Source of the DNA: Trogon surrucura
Taxonomy: Eukaryota; Chordata; Aves; Trogoniformes; Trogonidae
DNA length: 64,000 nucleotides
Direction of reading: 5' to 3'
Assembly (NCBI GenBank): GCA_020746105.1
Contig: CM036617.1
Coordinates: forward strand, 171,334,412-171,398,411
This document shows, in pieces, positions 13,850 through 26,796 of this stretch (position 1 is its first letter; each line of letters starts with the position of its first letter). Under the pieces are notes generated by a model. That model ran no database searches and was not told the origin of the DNA. It worked only from the letters and a program-made list of their open reading frames with translations. A program made the translations under genes and the position numbers.

Positions 13850-14579
13850 TTTTTAAGTCAGGAAAAATCTCTTCCTCAACAACTGAGCCAGCAAAAGCAT
13901 TTTTTTAATGTATCACAAGCTTTCTTTCTCTATGCCATTTTCTAAAGAATCCCATTCCTTTTGATCCCTGAAATCAAATTTCTTGCCTATACAGAGGTGG
14001 ACCTAGTGAACCAGTAAGGAGAAGGGGATTTATGGACACTATTCCTACCTCCATGGCCAGGATTTCCCCACTTAGGAAGCAACTACTTGCACCTAGATCC
14101 AATCCTGCAGATGCGAATCATTCACTTTGGGAGAAAAATCCCATTTAAAAAAAAGATGAAGACCTCATTGAGAACAATCCTATATTAACATCCTTATTGT
14201 TCACTTTCAAACTTTATTAAAATAGTTTCCCTTAGGAAGCTGTAGCCCCCTACTTTTTATCGCTCTTTCGCATGCTTTGTGGTCTCCTTACACTACTGTG
14301 CAATTCCTAACAAATGATCAAGTTTAACTGTCCATGCCCCTGCCTTGCTTCTTTGTTGCTTTCAATTTTCCCCAGTAAAACAATCTAAGAAAATCCCAGC
14401 TACCTTTGACGTGGACTTCTTCACCTCTTGAAATCAGAGGACCATCACGAGCAAGGTTTGTCACTCATGGCATAATGTGATGCCAGAGCAGAGTTGGACA
14501 GTTTGGGAGTACCTGCAGGACTGGGGAAAAGGGAAGTCTGGAGGGACTTTGAAAATGCAGTAAGGCCTCTGCAGAGTTC

Positions 14580-14606
14580 GGGGAGTGGGGGGTTGGGGAA
14601 ATGGGG
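14580..14606 (+). other. G-quadruplex-forming motif
   Basis: Four runs of at least four guanines (4, 6, 4, 4) are separated by loops of 3, 2 and 4 bases. This satisfies the standard quadruplex pattern with margin. It lies in a purine-rich plus strand (about 14.5-14.8 kb), which also explains the long but meaningless minus-strand open frame there. Confidence 0.85.
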
Positions 14607-15649
14607 CACCTCAAGCAAGCAGAAATGAAGGAAGCATGGCAGCATCTGCAGGGCAGAGGCGCAGGAGAGGAACAGAGGAAGGGAGCAGATGGGGAGCTGT
14701 GGAGAGGGGAGGGACATGAGCAGCAGGGTGAGGTAGGAGTGCTGGGAAGATGTAGAGGAAGGGAATGTGGGGAGCACATGATGCCATAAAGCAGCAGTTT
14801 CTGCAGAAGGGCTCGCAAGTCCGGAAGGGCAAACAGTAGATGACTGACGCGGGAAGTGGGATTGTAAGTAAAAAAAATTGGAAACTTGCCAAAAAGATAT
14901 TGAAGTTTAAGAACAGGAAAGCAGCTCCTGCTCTGATTCAGTCTGCAAACCTTGTCATGCCCTCCATAAATTCTGGCAGCAAATGCTTCAAGGGAAGGTG
15001 TAAGAGCTGTTAGTGGGTGCAAGAGGTAAATGCAGCTGTGCTCTCGTTGAGAGGTTCAGCCTGACTGCATTGCCCTGGTGCCACCAGTGGTCAGAAACGT
15101 GCCACACGTGGCAGAGTTGGTTTGGGGGTTCAGAAAGGTTCCTTAGCTCCTGTATAGGAAATGTTCACCTTGGGAGGGTAAGCCACTTTAGCACCTCATG
15201 AGTCACCCTGGCACTGTTGTTAGAGACTGGCGTGAGCTTTGGAGAACAAGATTCAGCATCTTTCTTCGACACTGCAGTACACACGCTATCTGGAAACGTA
15301 CTCTATCCACATCCATTCCCTATGTGGCTTTTTGAATGTTCCCATGGCAATGAATAGTTGAACGATAAGTCTGTGGAAGAAAAGATTTCCTTTTACCCGT
15401 CTCAAATTTCTTGTGTTTTACTTGTGAGTGACCTATTATTAGAAGGGAGAAAGAATTACCCACATCTTCTACCTAACATAAACAATCTAGATCTCCATTG
15501 TACTTTCACAGCCATCAAGTTGCAGAGTAAATAGAAAAGGAGAAGATTTACACAAGCATGAGCACAGCAGGATTTTGCAATAGCAGGAAGCTCGGATGAA
15601 TGCAACTTTTTCTTAGCAACTAAAAGAACCACCCAAAACACAAGACTTC

Positions 15650-17300
15650 GTACTAATGAGATTAACTCCTACACAGGAATTTGCTAGAAGAGAAAAATAG
15701 CAGGATAGAGACAGTTCACAAGATCTTGGGATGTTTCATCAGCAGCATTGTTAATGCAGACGGAGAAGAAAACAACTGGAAGAGAGAATCTTCATTTTCT
15801 TCTGTATAATAACATAGAAGTGAAGGTGATCTGTACAAGTGTGACCATGATATGACATATCTTATAACTCTTAGAACAAGTAGGTAGACAAAACACCAGA
15901 ATAAAGGCAATGGACTTAAAAAGCAGTCCTCGAAATACTCAGAGATCTAGCAGGCACGATCAACACGGAAAACAAATATAAGAGAGAAAAGATTGGGGGA
16001 AGATGGAGAGTCCCAGAACATTACAGCAAGGCCAAAAGTATGATCTGTCCTAGTGAGGAGGATGTCTAGAACTGAGTGAGTGTCAGAGGCAAACTTGGAC
16101 AACTCACGAACCTAAAAAAAGGTCAGTTTAATTCTCATCATTATAAGGGAAAAAGGGAATTGCAAGGCAATCATATAAAAATGCTGGAACAAGGAATCAT
16201 AGAATTTGGGGCATCTGGAAGATAAAAAACAGATGAATGACACCTAATAAGGATCTGTCATGTCAAACTAATATAATTTACTCTCTGCAGCAGGAAATTA
16301 GCAGCACATACCTTTAGTTTATTAAGGCTTTCAACATGTCTCGCACGACACTTCCATAAATAAGAGTAGAAAAGAGGAGTAGATAAACGTTTGGAAGTAC
16401 CATAACTGGTTAAAACTATGTACTCAGAGAGTAGTGATCAACAGCTCCTTCTCAAATTCACAAAAAGTATCTGCTAAGGTTCAGCAGTGTCTGTACTGTG
16501 TCCAAGAGATTTCCAAGAGTTACATGAGAAAGCAGACATACGCTTTTTAATTACATGAATGACTAAACTGGGAGAAGCTGCAGTGATGACAGAGAACAAG
16601 ATGGGAAGGTAAACCAATCTTGACAAATTGAAGAAATGACTTGGAAGAAATAGGGTGCAACTGAAAAAGGATAAATTGCAAATTTTAATAATTAAATAGG
16701 AATAGCAAACTCCAAAAACATGGGAGGGGAATGAATGACTGATTAACACAGAGTAAAGCAGCTTGGGAATACAGTAGTCTGAAGATTCACTACTAATCAG
16801 GAATTCAAACACAAAATAGGCAACATCTGTGTTATGATGGATAAAAATGACCAGTCCACAAAATACGATGTAATCCCTTTGCTATATCTGGTGCTGGCAA
16901 GGTTGTGCCCCATTTAGGTCACAGTGATTCAAGAAGGATTTGTCCTCTAGGGACTGGTAGTGAGAAGGGTCAGAGGAATCTGGCTTAGTATGGAGGAGAC
17001 TCCAGTGAGAGATGATGAGTCCTTAAATATCTTGTGATGAGTCTGTAGGCACACATAAGTCACTAAACATAAAAATAAATATTTAAATGTGCAAAAGACA
17101 AGTCATAGGAAAGGAACAAACTTTCTCAGTGCCTGGTGGGGATTTGGATAAAGAGTAATGTCAGACACCACAGCAAAGAAGACAAGTTACTCATCAGTAA
17201 CATTTCTGCAGCACTGAAGCAGACTGGCAAAGGGGGGCAGTGAAGTCTCTGTCAGTGGAGTTTTTTAAAAAGCACCTGCCAAGAATGTAATGTGTTTAAT
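15650..17300 (+). mobile_element. Highly decayed CR1-type LINE
   Basis: The segment can be read, through many stops and frameshifts, as a CR1-family ORF2. Near 16,415-16,450 the translation gives TQRVVINSSFSN, which matches the CR1 reverse-transcriptase phrase preceding the PQGSVLGP motif. The SCQTN-like region before it (about 16,255-16,285) and the region after it keep the expected order. Near 17,230-17,280 the typical CR1 3' terminal segment appears (GTCTCTGTCAGTGGAGTTTT, then AAGCACCTG). The boundaries are approximate. It is much older than the CR1 at 50.4 kb and cannot encode a protein. Confidence 0.65.
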
Positions 17301-20300
17301 TAACCTTTCTCTACTTCCTTCTTTGAATCACACATCATTTTGTTACCTTGCAGCTCACCCTGATTTCCAAATTATTGGTACATAGTGAATAAGATAGGCA
17401 CAAGGACAGGATCTTCCGCATTTCACCATTTTGTCGTAATGAAAATGAAAATAAACCTTTAGTCCTACCCACTGCTACTGCCTCCTGCACAATGTTTGGC
17501 CCATGACAGTGTTCTGACACTTACTTTTCTGCTCTTTACCTGCTGGGGTGATACCTGACTAGATCCCTGTACAAATCCAAACAATTTGTTCTCTTTCCAG
17601 GTATTTTACTGCTCTAGTTTAAATGATAGTTTTAACTAGTTCTGAGGTACAAATGCGGCAATTAATGATTGTTGTTAAATCTTTCCTTGTGTATGTATAA
17701 ATACTGGATAAGCTTGCCACTTGAAGTCCTCAGACACACAAAACTCTTGCTTACTTTCAGCCCATCAGCTTCCTTGAGCAGTAGAGCACCTTCCCAGTCT
17801 CGGATATACCATCTGAACATAGCGACTTGCAACTTAGTTCGCTTCAATGTCTCAGCTGTGATATTTCCACAGCAAATTGATCTCATCCTTAGGAAAAGGT
17901 CCAACACCATCAGCGGTAAATATTTACACTGAAAGATAATTTTACTTTTGAAAAACACCCTTGTCTTGCTATAGTTGCTTCCTTTGGTTGCTGGTCCTCG
18001 CACAGCCCCATGGATTCTTTCCTATGACTACCACTTCTGACACACTTAAGAAAACATCTTTTTTATCTGCATGGGGTTTTTAGCTATATCCCTCTGAAGG
18101 CTATGTTGCTCCTTCTGATTTCCTGCCAATTTATCACCTACCATAATTCATAATCCTGTTTATTGCCCTCTGTAGGGTCAGATTTCTAAATGCTGAAGGA
18201 CTGGCTCAAATTACGTCTTAAATCTTGCCACTTGGCATTCCTCTGCCCTCTCTGGTTCCCTTTTATTCAATCCTATGCCTATATTCTGACACTACATAAC
18301 TGTTTTGAGTAGGCAACTTTCTAGGGATTTTATTTCAATTTTAATGCCTTTTAAACTAACCTGTTCATCTTATTTTTTTAATGCTTACCAGAGCCATGTC
18401 ATTTTCCAGTGTTTTATTTTCCCTTTGTGAGTTTAACTATATGTTTGTCTCTAATTATTCAATATTCAGCTACTGTTATTTTCTTTGAATTATCTCCCGT
18501 GTCTTAATTAAGACTGAATGAGGAATGGCTTTCCCTCTGATGTGCAAGCTCTTGGCCCAGTTACACTGAGACCCAACAGCTGCATCCAAGAAACCGCCTC
18601 CCTGGGGTTGGTACAAGCTGTCCAAGCTGTGTGGGGGCTGCTGAGCTCCCCCAGTGTTGCCTCTTCCCTGCTGCTGAGCTCATTCCTGTCTGCACTCACT
18701 TTCCTCTCTTTCATCTGCAGACGTGCAGTTTCGCCGTGATTCTGCTGTCCGTCCAGCAATGCCATTTTTCTTTGCATTCGTGATGACATTATAAGTTTCT
18801 TCTTTCTCTCTGAAGGCTGTGCAGATCTGGGTTTTGCTCAGGTTGGCGATTTGTCAGTGACATCTATCAAGCTGTGTCTGCATCATGCACAATGATCGAT
18901 TTCTCTCCTGGCCGAGGGAGCCCATAGACCTTGAGCAGCAAGGACATGTTGGCCACAATGTGTTCATGGGCAGGAGGAAGCCCTTGCTTCCCCTGTAAGC
19001 TCTGGAGAAGCTTCCATTTCCCAAGTCTGTCTTGCAAAGGCGAGTAGACCCTGCATCCCTGGAGGAACAAGGACCTCTGTGGCAGGGTCCAGTCCTGGTG
19101 CAGGGATGAGGAAGAACAACATCTCAACACGTGACGTTCCACTTGCCCAACAAAGAGTCCTTCAGGAAAAGAGTTCACTGCTGTTGGTGGCACTGGGTCT
19201 GCCTGGGCTGGGTGTGCCTCTGTTTCAGTCGCAAGCAGTCTCAATCGGAGAATACAGGCAACTATTAATACACTTCTTTTGAAGAGTCCTCATTTGGGGA
19301 ATTAATCCCATTAAGCGCCTCTGCAGCAGCCTGGGCAGTCACAAACATTTGTTCAAGAGGCTGCCATAAGGAGGTGATGCCTTCTCCCCGCTCAGCTGCC
19401 ACCAGCCCGGCCTCACCACCGCCCATTGCTCCTCACGCACCGTTGGTGACACACGTCCGTCTCTCCGTCCGTCTTTGGCAGGCACACATTGCGCAATGTT
19501 CGGCACTAATAAGGAGGATGTGCTGGGTGCCTGGACACATAAACCCTCCCGGCGTCAGGTTATGTGTTACACAGCTGTTTAAATGGTTGGGAGGCTTTCC
19601 CTTGGTTGTTCGTTTATATGGTGTGAAGGGAGCATTACTCTTGAAGAGACTTAAAGATCTTGGCCCGGTTTGTCTGTGGTCTTTAAAGATCCCATGACGT
19701 TTTTCGCCAGAGCTGGAGAATTAATCTCGTTGCGCTGCTTAAATTTCAACAGGGAGCATTATATTTTGCTTTTCTATCCTTTCCTCTTTCTGTGCTCTGC
19801 TTTGTAGATTCAGACATTATTAATACCTTTTATAGCATTTTAAACATACGCGGTGTGTGGCACTGTGAATGGAAATCTGAGGGGTTAAACTCAAAGGAAA
19901 ATCAGATCCTAACAGTTTATGAGCTGGGAGAAGATTGTGGTAACAGGCAGGAGACAGCCCTGGCAGATAACATATGGGCATTGTGAATATTGAGCAACAA
20001 AGTACGTTAAGTTAAAGTGCTGTTAAATACATAAAATATTTTAAAATTCTGATCTGATTTTAAAATATTATTTTTTCTTTAAAAAATGAGTATTTTCTTC
20101 AAAAGCTTATTTCTTTGACATTATGATGCAGTTCAGAATATAACAGACCTCACATCTGATGTAAATACAGAATACTGTGACTAGATGTCATAAAACAACT
20201 CGGTTTATGTCAGTGTAAACAAAACCAGAACATGTCCTGCAGCAGCATCCATACGGCAGAATGTCTTAGCTAGTCAGTTGTCTCACACTTGGATTCTCTC

Positions 20301-21680
20301 TCAACGTTAGAAACAATCAAATGCCCAATTCACAGAAGTCATTTGCTTTTGCCTGACAGGTACATAATATCCATTAAATAACAGGTGACAAAATGAGACA
20401 CAATGAAATTGAAAGAGTTCTTCAAAACTGCAGAAAGAAAAATGTGCAATCAGAAATACCCTCAAAGACAGGATTTTAAAACCCTCAATTAATTTCTAAT
20501 AGCAGTCATAGGACATGCCTGAAGGTTTTCCACAGTAAATAACAACCATAATTCAGTTAGTGAAGACAGAAAAACTATCAACACTACAGACTGCATCTGT
20601 CTCTAAAATAGGCTTGCTACTCGAAGTGGTGGTGCCTTCCAGACCAGACTCTAGTTGCTGTCTATGCGGGTCATGACAGCCACATTGTGTCCCAAAAGAC
20701 ATGTCCCAGAGGATGTTTTCTAGCAGGCAATGCTTTTTTTTTCTTGCAGGGTGGTTTTCTTCAGTGCCAACCAGGGTGTGTGGGGACCCAGATACACTGA
20801 GCGTAATATGCTCTTCTAAAAACACCAGCAAAGAGCTGTAAATTCAAACAGCATGTTCCCTCCGCTTCAGGAGAGACCGTGGTAGGAGCAGGGAGTTGGA
20901 ATGCCAGAAATGTTATTGCTTTGTGTCTAATAAGCAATAAATGGATTTTATTATTTGCATTGAATCATAACCCCTATGCTAGCTTTGAGAACTGCTGCAA
21001 TTTGAGATAGCCACTATATTAGATAACATTGTGTCATGGGGAAATATATGGCTTCCTGAGGTTCAGACTGCCAAATCACACCCAATCACTATTGTTCAAA
21101 AATTGCGTGAGTGTTATAACTGTAACAGATGACACAGGGAAGCTATGATGAAGTGTTGTAGTCAAATATCATCAGGTATTAGTAATCACACAGTGGAGCC
21201 ATTCTGATTTAACAGAAGCTGGAATTAAGTTTGGAGCTGATTTCTTTTTGATTTAACATGGGCCACGACATATGTCATTAGCTTCTTTTCTTCCAGGCTG
21301 CACAGAGGAAGCCTTCAATCTAGTCAGAGGGTTAAAAACCTAATATGATGCTGCCACAGGAAAACCAGGAGCTTTTAAGTGAAGAAGCTTATACCTGAGC
21401 ACACGGTTCGGGCTACAGGCTGTTATTTATTCATAATCTGAAGACATAAAATGAAGAATTATTTTAATACTTGTCTTACAGACCAGGGATAACATACAGA
21501 GGCCATGTGGTTTGCTCGGCTTAAGACGGGAACACGGAAGGGAGCTGTACATGCAAATTTAAGACTGTATTTTCCTGCAAGAACAAGACGAAATCTAGAG
21601 AAATAAATACAGATATGCTTGTTCCAAGCTTTTGCTTTGCAACTCCAACTTCCTGATGATCACACTTGACATTACACGCA
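17301..21680. other. Intergenic DNA without a recognisable gene
   Basis: No gene is supported. A GC-richer patch at 18.5-19.7 kb yields overlapping open frames on both strands, none with a recognisable domain. Two similar short blocks, GGGGAATTAATCCC near 19,297 and GGAGAATTAATCTC near 19,713, lie about 400 bp apart. A TTTAAAGATCCCATGACG phrase lies near 19,683. The rest is AT-rich and featureless by eye. Confidence 0.55.
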
Positions 21681-21682
21681 AG

Positions 21683-21884
21683 AAAGTTCTTCACCATGAA
21701 GCACTGGAACAGGTTGCCCAGAGACGTTGTGCGTGCCCCATCCCTGGCAGTGCTCAAGGCCAGACTGGATGGGGCTTTGAGCAACCTGATCTAGTGAGAG
21801 GTGTCCCTGCCCATGACAGGGGAATTGGAACTAAGTGACTTTTAAGGTCCCTTTCAACCCAAACCATTCTGTGATTCTGTGACA
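21683..21884 (+). mobile_element. CR1 LINE 3'-end fragment
   Basis: This plus-oriented piece carries the CR1 3' end: a GCACTGGAACAGGTTGCCCA-like block, CTGGATGGGGCTTTGAGCAA, then the AAGGTCCCTTTCAACCCAAA segment and terminal ATTCTGTGATTCTGTG octamers. It is 5'-truncated, as most CR1 copies are. The segment corresponds to the last codons of ORF2 plus the short 3' untranslated tail. No flanking duplication is evident. Confidence 0.92.
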
Positions 21885-22595
21885 TTCAGTGAGAGGTACA
21901 TAATTTCTGGTGCCTAACGGAGGGGAAGAGGATTTACAGTGGACTCATTTGTCTAACAGAGGGCATTTCCACACAGAGTGAAAGAGAGAAAATATCAGTT
22001 CCCAAGGACTCGAAAGGAAATAGGGGATTATTCAAATGCTTAGGAAACTTCCGTAGTTCACTGGAATGATTTCACAACTATAAACCCGACACCTTCTTCA
22101 AGACTTGCAAAGCTCATAAGCCTTTCCTCCAGATGTGCAGGCTAACTCCTGCACAAATCCAGCTTTCTTGGGTGAAGAGGATTCTCCAGCTCATAACAAT
22201 GCACCCCAATATCTAATATTCCAGTGCTGCCGGACACATCCAGTGACAGTGGGCAGATAACAGCATCTGGGCTAAAATTGGCACTGAGATTTTCTGTGTG
22301 ATGTGTCATTTGCTCCCTTCTCTCTGAAATGGGGCAATTTAAAGTGATCAGGTTGTTCTCTATTAGAACCAGGCATTCCCCACATCCCTTTTCTCACCCT
22401 GCTGTTATGGTTCAAGACAACTTGGACAAAGAACCATGTGGTCTCCAGCTATCTCCTGCCCCCCGCCCCTATTATAATGGTGATGTGGAGGGAGAAAAAA
22501 CGGCTCAAGGGTTTGAGGTTAAGGATAGGGAGGGTAATAATCTACTGTTTAAAATAATGGGTAAAGAACCAGAGACTTGGGAAGAAAAACAGAGA

Positions 22596-22601
22596 TTTAT
22601 T
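22596..22601 (-). terminator. Polyadenylation signal of the minus-strand solo LTR
   Basis: AATAAA on the minus strand, about 190 bp before the 3' end of the LTR, where an R/U5 boundary would fall. Confidence 0.6.
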
Positions 22602-23210
22602 TCACCACCACCATTTACAAAGTAGGATAGTGAGAGGAATACATCCATAAATATAACACGATCTTAAATACACTTTGCCTCCCCGTCCCATCTTCCTGGC
22701 TACCACCTCTGCCCCATCAGTGCAAGGGGGGCAGGGGGTGGGGAGTGTAGTCCATCTGGCCATTACTCGTGGTCCATGGCAGGTCCTTCTTGAGAAAGAG
22801 GGCTTCTCGCAGTCTCTCCATGGTGTCTACCTCACAGCAGGCAATCTTTCTTAGGGCCACGGATCACTTCAGGCACATCCCCCACTGATGCTCGGTCTCT
22901 CTCCCCTCTCACATGGGGTTCTGCACATACCGGCACATCCTGGACGTTCTCGTTGCTGTTGATTCCCTGAGCTGGCAGGCCATCACCTTCCTGCCCTCTC
23001 AACCACCACGGGGCTCCAGCGAAAGGTCCTGCTCCAGCAGCCTTCTCCTTCTTCTCTGGGACTCTTCTCCCCCTCTTTCTTCTCAGGGCTATGTTCCTTT
23101 GTTCTCCTCTCACCGCCTCCTCTTCGGACAGAAAAAACTCCCCAACATTAAAGACAGGACAGCTCAAAACAAGAAGAAACCAAAAGAGAAAGAAAGAACA
23201 ATGGGATTGC

Positions 23211-23220
23211 ATCTTAAATA
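23211..23220 (-). promoter_or_regulatory. TATA-like element of the minus-strand solo LTR
   Basis: TATTTAAGAT on the minus strand. The same element, in the same context, occurs in the solo LTR at 55,061. It would drive transcription leftwards if still active. Confidence 0.6.
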
Positions 23221-23240
23221 CCTTGATGGCAGAGGCGCTG

Positions 23241-23245
23241 ATTGG
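23241..23245 (-). promoter_or_regulatory. CCAAT box of the minus-strand solo LTR
   Basis: CCAAT on the minus strand, about 20 bp upstream of the TATA-like element in the LTR U3 region. Confidence 0.6.
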
Positions 23246-23364
23246 CCTGGCCTTGGCCAGAGGCAGGTCCAACTCCTACCTGAGGGTGGGGGAGGCTCTC
23301 AAAGTTTCACACGTGTCTACCCCTGCTTTTTACAAAAAATCCCACAAGACTCAAACCCATGACA

Positions 23365-26300
23365 GTTGCCCAGCAGTACTGTTGCCCCCACTTACTACAA
23401 ACAAATCCCTTCCCAGGTTTAAGCATCGATGGGACCCTTCCCTTGGCAGGGCAGCAGTCGAGGACAGGTCTGGTTCTAGTCTAAAGATGCTGGACACATG
23501 CCTTGACACAATTAAGAAAGCAAACCCATATTGCTTTGGATACTGCTGAGTAAATTTTTCTCTAGCTTCATTCTAACATTAAAACATTAATGGTTCCCAC
23601 AGTGTTTCCTGTTGAAGTTAGAAGAGAGCTTTTAAAATGGACTCAGGCTTTGCATTCAGTCTTTCCAGTCTTTGTATCATTCATTTGATTCTGCTAAATA
23701 CATTTTCAAGTGAATGCTAAATACTATTAATTTTCATTTTCTGACAAGCATGGCACACACAGCTGAGTGTTTGTAACCTTTCCATCATACACAAACTAGA
23801 GATTATTAAAAGCTTATTATCATATATTTTGAAAAGATCAGTAAATTTCTCCATCTTCTAAAAACTGAAACATTTATCCACAGCTGCTTTTTACAAAACC
23901 TGATTTGTGCACTTCACCACATTTGAAAAATGTTTCTCCAAATGAATAGAAATAAATTGTAGCTGTGAGGAGAAAATGGGCACTGGCATGTCCTTGTGAA
24001 TGTTGATAGAAATTCTATAAACTGTACAAGAAAAATGAAGATCAAAATTATAGTACCCCCCAACATATTCATACTCCAAAAGCTAGTAATATTAGGTATT
24101 GTTTTTCATATTGTGTGCTTTGTAATGAAGGAAGATAGCTAGGCTTTGTAATTTCGACTACTGAAAGCGTTTGGCTATCTCCTGCCAGTTGTAGAAGCTC
24201 TAATCCAAAATAATTCTATTACATGCTGCCTTTTCACATTTGCTCCATAATGTGGCCATTAATTTTACCATCAAGGAAACTTATTCCTACTAGAATTTAA
24301 TTGATATTAGCTGAGCATTTATTGCACAGGGCTGCACCTCAGTACAAGAAAGTAAAATAATGAACTCCACATCACAGAGGACTGGGAAGAGCACTTGTAA
24401 TCAAATAATCAAAACATGTCCAAACAACTAATGTCAGAAATCATTATCTATCCTAAGGTTTCTTTATCCGATGGAAATGAAGGATTGGTGTGTGATTTAA
24501 CACATGAAAAGACTTTTCCAGACTCCTGTAAAACCACCTGGCAGAGCTCAGTGTAGCCTCAGAAGAGGTGCTGCCATGCTGATGGGGGAAAGAGGATTGG
24601 AGGGTGCTGTTGGAGGAAGAGTCATCTAGCTGCTCTTCAGGACAGTACCTGTCCTGGGACACATTTAGTGTTTCCAACTTTGGAGAGTGACTTCACATCA
24701 TTTTTTTTAAAAAAAATTTTTTTCTACAAACCTCTCCTTTTCCTCATGCGGAGTACCACATATCTCCACTTGTTTTAGTTAATCAGATTTCACATTTTCA
24801 TTTGCTTTTGGCTTAAAGTGAAATTCAAACATGAAGCAATGTCCTCCACCTCCCTGACAGTTTAAAATTGTTTGATACATGGACCAAATCTTTGGATGTT
24901 GAAGACCCTTGAACACTGTGGTTAGAACTAAAACATGACACAGTTTATCTGGTTTGCAGTCATCACTCCCCAACACCATGCTCAGTGACGGTTCCTGGGA
25001 TGAGATTTTTTTCCTTGCTTTCAATGTCCCAGCCTGTTGGGTCACCAGGGTCATCATTAACAGTGATTGAACAACCCATGGCTTGGTAACATGCTCTCTG
25101 CTCTTCGCAGCTTGGGTGATGCTGTCAGCCAGAGAAGCACCCATGGGTTGGAGATGTCAGGTGCTGCAGGGGTCAGTGGGAGCACCTGACCAGCTCAAGC
25201 CTACCCAGTAAAAGGAGAAACCCCCTTCAGACATCCAGCACTCCAGCGGTGCTTAAGCAGTTTGCATGTGGGACTAAGAACTGGTGGTATTTCAGGTTTG
25301 CTTTCACTTATTCATCAGGAGGTCCTCCAGGCAGTGGTTTGTCTTTCTGCCTCAGGTTATCTGTCCCTGAATAACCAAAACACCCCCTTTGGCCATCCCT
25401 TCCCTGGAAAGGGTTCTGGAGTTCACATAGTTGGAGTTAATGGTGGATGGATGGATGGATGGACTGACTTAATTATGAAAAGCCTTTAGCGCTCCTCAAC
25501 CTTCTTCCAGACTTGGCTGACCTGATAACCTGAAGAAAGCAGTAAGTTACAGAGGTTTTTACTACTGTGGCTAATGTATGATGGGCTTCCTGCGTTACTT
25601 TTTATTAAGTTTGTTTTAAAAGCCCACGCTGGAGTTATATGCCATCTGTCCAATCTGACAGGTAGCAAGGCAGCAGGAATGGGCAATGCCCACACTGCCC
25701 AGCACCCTCCTTCCACCTCCCCTTGCAATTAGTTATCCTTCCCCCGGCGCCCTCCCTTGCAGGGTCCTGCCAGGAGGTGTTATCTCATACTGTTCTTACA
25801 ACAAAAAAAATGAAGAGCCTGTCTTTTAATTTGCCTCACACACAATCAGGTTCAAAATCTCTTATTGCATTTTGCAGAATCTTTTGTAAAAGGATTAGAC
25901 ATGGCCATGCAGTAACAGCGCGGTAAATAAATTATGGCTTGAGGGCAATTTTTTACTAGAACACCTCTCTTAGTGATTTGTCATAGCTCAGAGTGAGCTG
26001 CCCTTCCTGACCCACACCAGCTTCAGGCCATCAATATTACAGCCTTCCAGTTTTACCTCTCTGGTCCGTAGTGTTTTCACATTCAGGTTGCATCAGAGCT
26101 TTCAGTTTAGCTTCAAATCCACTGCCTAGCATAAGGGCCATTTTCAAAAATCACTCGGGCAGCTGGGAACCCAAGAACTTACCTCTACTCATGCTCTTAC
26201 TATTTTTACGTCTGTGTACTCTCGATGGATTTTCAACTTTTGCAGCCACCTGTTACGATGGGAGAAACATCTGAGCTCAAGATTCAGAGCTGCATCTCAG

Positions 26301-26790
26301 GAGCAGAGATTTTCAATAACCAATCTTAAGCTGGTAATTGCAGCAAAACCCCCGAAGACCGGGTATAGTTATGCTGATATCAAAGTGCTAAAAATGGACT
26401 GTTTCTCTGTAGGACCAGCTAAACTAGGCTTTTCTGCCTGAACTCTGCCCCTACAAAAGCTTTTACTGACATAAATATATATGATGAAAGAAAAATCAAA
26501 ACCACAGGAGATGCAATTATATCAGGAATATCTACATTTCTTAAGGATTTCAGGCCTGTAATCTCTTTTGAAACAAATGAAAATTAAAGGTCTTTAGATG
26601 CCCTCCACTTACATATTTTAAAGCCAATTAGAAGTTTGAACACTGTGAAGGAGGTAGTTCTAGGATCATTTTTGGTCTCGTCTCTCTTTCACTTGTCAGT
26701 CAGTGCTACCTAATTCATTGGCTTACCAAAAGCTGAACAATTCACATAGCCAGTATGAAATAAAAATACAAAAATCCTCAGGAAGAGATG
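23365..26790. other. Intergenic DNA without a recognisable gene
   Basis: AT-rich DNA with no supported gene. A short TGGA microsatellite (five copies) lies at 25,444-25,463. Scattered open frames of 60-120 codons have no recognisable domains. Confidence 0.6.
25444..25463. repeat. TGGA tetranucleotide microsatellite
   Basis: Five uninterrupted copies of TGGA. Likely length-polymorphic. Confidence 0.85.
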
Positions 26791-26796
26791 CAGTTT

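Larger units (their letters stand above)
22403..23364 (-). mobile_element. Solo LTR of an avian endogenous retrovirus (ERVL-like)
   Basis: Read on the minus strand, the element starts TGTCATGGG at 23,364 and ends with ACA at 22,403. It has an LTR layout: a CCAAT box at 23,241-23,245, a TATA-like TATTTAAGAT at 23,211-23,220, and a polyadenylation signal AATAAA at 22,596-22,601. The promoter block (GGCCAATCAGCGCCTCT followed by TATTTAAG) is clearly related to that of the solo LTR at 54.88 kb, and the spacing from TATA to poly(A) signal is similarly long (about 600 bp). No retroviral internal sequence adjoins it. The flanking pentamers CCTGC and GTTGC share only three bases, so the target duplication is degraded or the ends are slightly off. 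The 146-codon minus-strand open frame inside is not a gene. Confidence 0.8.

Noticed and set aside
14465-15022. 185-codon minus-strand open frame
   Set aside because: It lies opposite a purine-rich tract, which removes stop codons. The composition is Ser/Pro/Leu/Cys-rich low complexity and no domain is recognisable.
18867-19244. 125-codon minus-strand frame
   Set aside because: No recognisable domain. An equally long region is open on the opposite strand.
22832-23272. 146- and 149-codon frames on both strands at 22.8-23.4 kb
   Set aside because: They lie wholly inside a solo LTR and overlap its promoter and R region.
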